A stretch of 5,639 nt of DNA from Acidobacteriota bacterium (GTDB taxonomy: Bacteria; Acidobacteriota; Thermoanaerobaculia; Multivoradales; JAHEKO01). The DNA lies in NCBI GenBank assembly GCA_030610025.1, contig JAUWSP010000209.1, forward strand, positions 1 to 5,639. Reading direction: 5' to 3'. Made by a program: the position numbers and the translations under genes. Below are positions 5,555 to 5,639 of the stretch, piece by piece (positions within the stretch are counted from its first letter, which is position 1; every line of letters begins with the position of its first letter). The notes beneath the pieces were generated by a model that had not been told where the DNA came from, ran no database searches, and was given only the letters and a program-made list of their open reading frames with translations.

Positions 5555-5638
5555 TTACATCTCATCAAATATCATATGAACATGGCCAGTCTTTTCATCG
5601 CAATCAACTAACGCCTTATAGTCTTTGTCATATAGAGA
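5555..5638 (-). CDS. Possible partial gene entering from the right edge
   Basis: On the minus strand, 27 codons run from the window edge to a TAA at 5557-5555. They read SLYDKDYKALVDCDEK and TGHVHMIFDEM, a plausible C-terminal peptide with balanced composition. The start lies outside the window. A second frame, reached by stepping back one base just before the stop, continues as DVNILGEIYRCSKLGLIDA to a TGA at 5492-5490, so a frameshift or sequencing indel may split one gene. I recognise no family. Confidence 0.3.
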   Translation of the reverse strand, partial: SLYDKDYKALVDCDEKTGHVHMIFDEM

Positions 5639-5639
5639 A

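Larger units (their letters stand above)
5132..5639. other. AT-rich segment of different origin from the rest
   Basis: From about 5132 to the window end the sequence is roughly two-thirds A+T, while everything to its left is clearly GC-rich. There is no gradual transition. It contains no complete gene with start, ribosome site and stop, but several short coding-looking stretches on both strands. Between 5289 and 5554 no frame can be chosen: a plus-strand frame is open from 5289 to 5450, and another from 5351 to 5515, both without a start or family match. It is either a foreign insertion edge or a chimeric join. Confidence 0.75.

Noticed and set aside
5132..5639. CRISPR array, tRNA or rRNA in the AT-rich segment
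   Set aside because: I saw no regularly spaced repeats, no cloverleaf-like pairing with a CCA-type end, and no recognisable conserved rRNA stretches.

Overview
The window is about 5.1 kb of GC-rich bacterial DNA with four protein genes, all on the minus strand. It is flanked by an inverted fold-back on the left (1-275) and an abrupt AT-rich segment on the right (about 5132-5639). The GC-rich core suggests a diderm bacterium, because it carries a lipoprotein with a lipobox and a second protein with a Sec-type signal peptide. The DUF3179 protein with a HEAT-like N-terminus resembles proteins I associate with environmental lineages such as Myxococcota, Acidobacteriota or marine uncultured groups. 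No marker gene fixes the phylum.

Layout, following transcription from right to left. (1) 5068-3296 is a DUF885-family metallopeptidase-like lipoprotein with HEAVPGHH and EGW motifs. (2) 3245 (or 3251) to 2727 is a small membrane-anchored protein with an NTF2/SnoaL-like fold. (3) 2703-1321 is an exported DUF3179 protein with the YCTLC signature. The gaps of about 44-50 and 23 nt suggest one transcription unit making an envelope-located set. A stem-loop at 1245-1274 follows it. (4) 1139 to the left end is a Leu/Phe/Val dehydrogenase, a cytoplasmic NAD-dependent amino-acid dehydrogenase, probably transcribed separately.

The left edge is a near-perfect 275-bp inverted repeat. The last part of the dehydrogenase is repeated in reverse, so the annotated 3' end (about the last 19-26 codons and the stop) is not native. 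The mismatches between arms cluster in the innermost 24 bp, as expected if an imperfect native hairpin self-primed and copied its own strand. This looks like an amplification or assembly chimera rather than a biological palindrome.

The right edge changes base composition sharply at about 5131, next to a small palindrome and overlapping XhoI/BamHI-like sequence. The AT-rich 500 bp holds short, coding-looking but broken reading frames on both strands. It is either a second chimeric join or the edge of a foreign insertion. I find no RNA gene, CRISPR array, transposase or other clear new system. The main points of interest are the two suspicious ends and the uncharacterised DUF885/NTF2-like/DUF3179 cluster.
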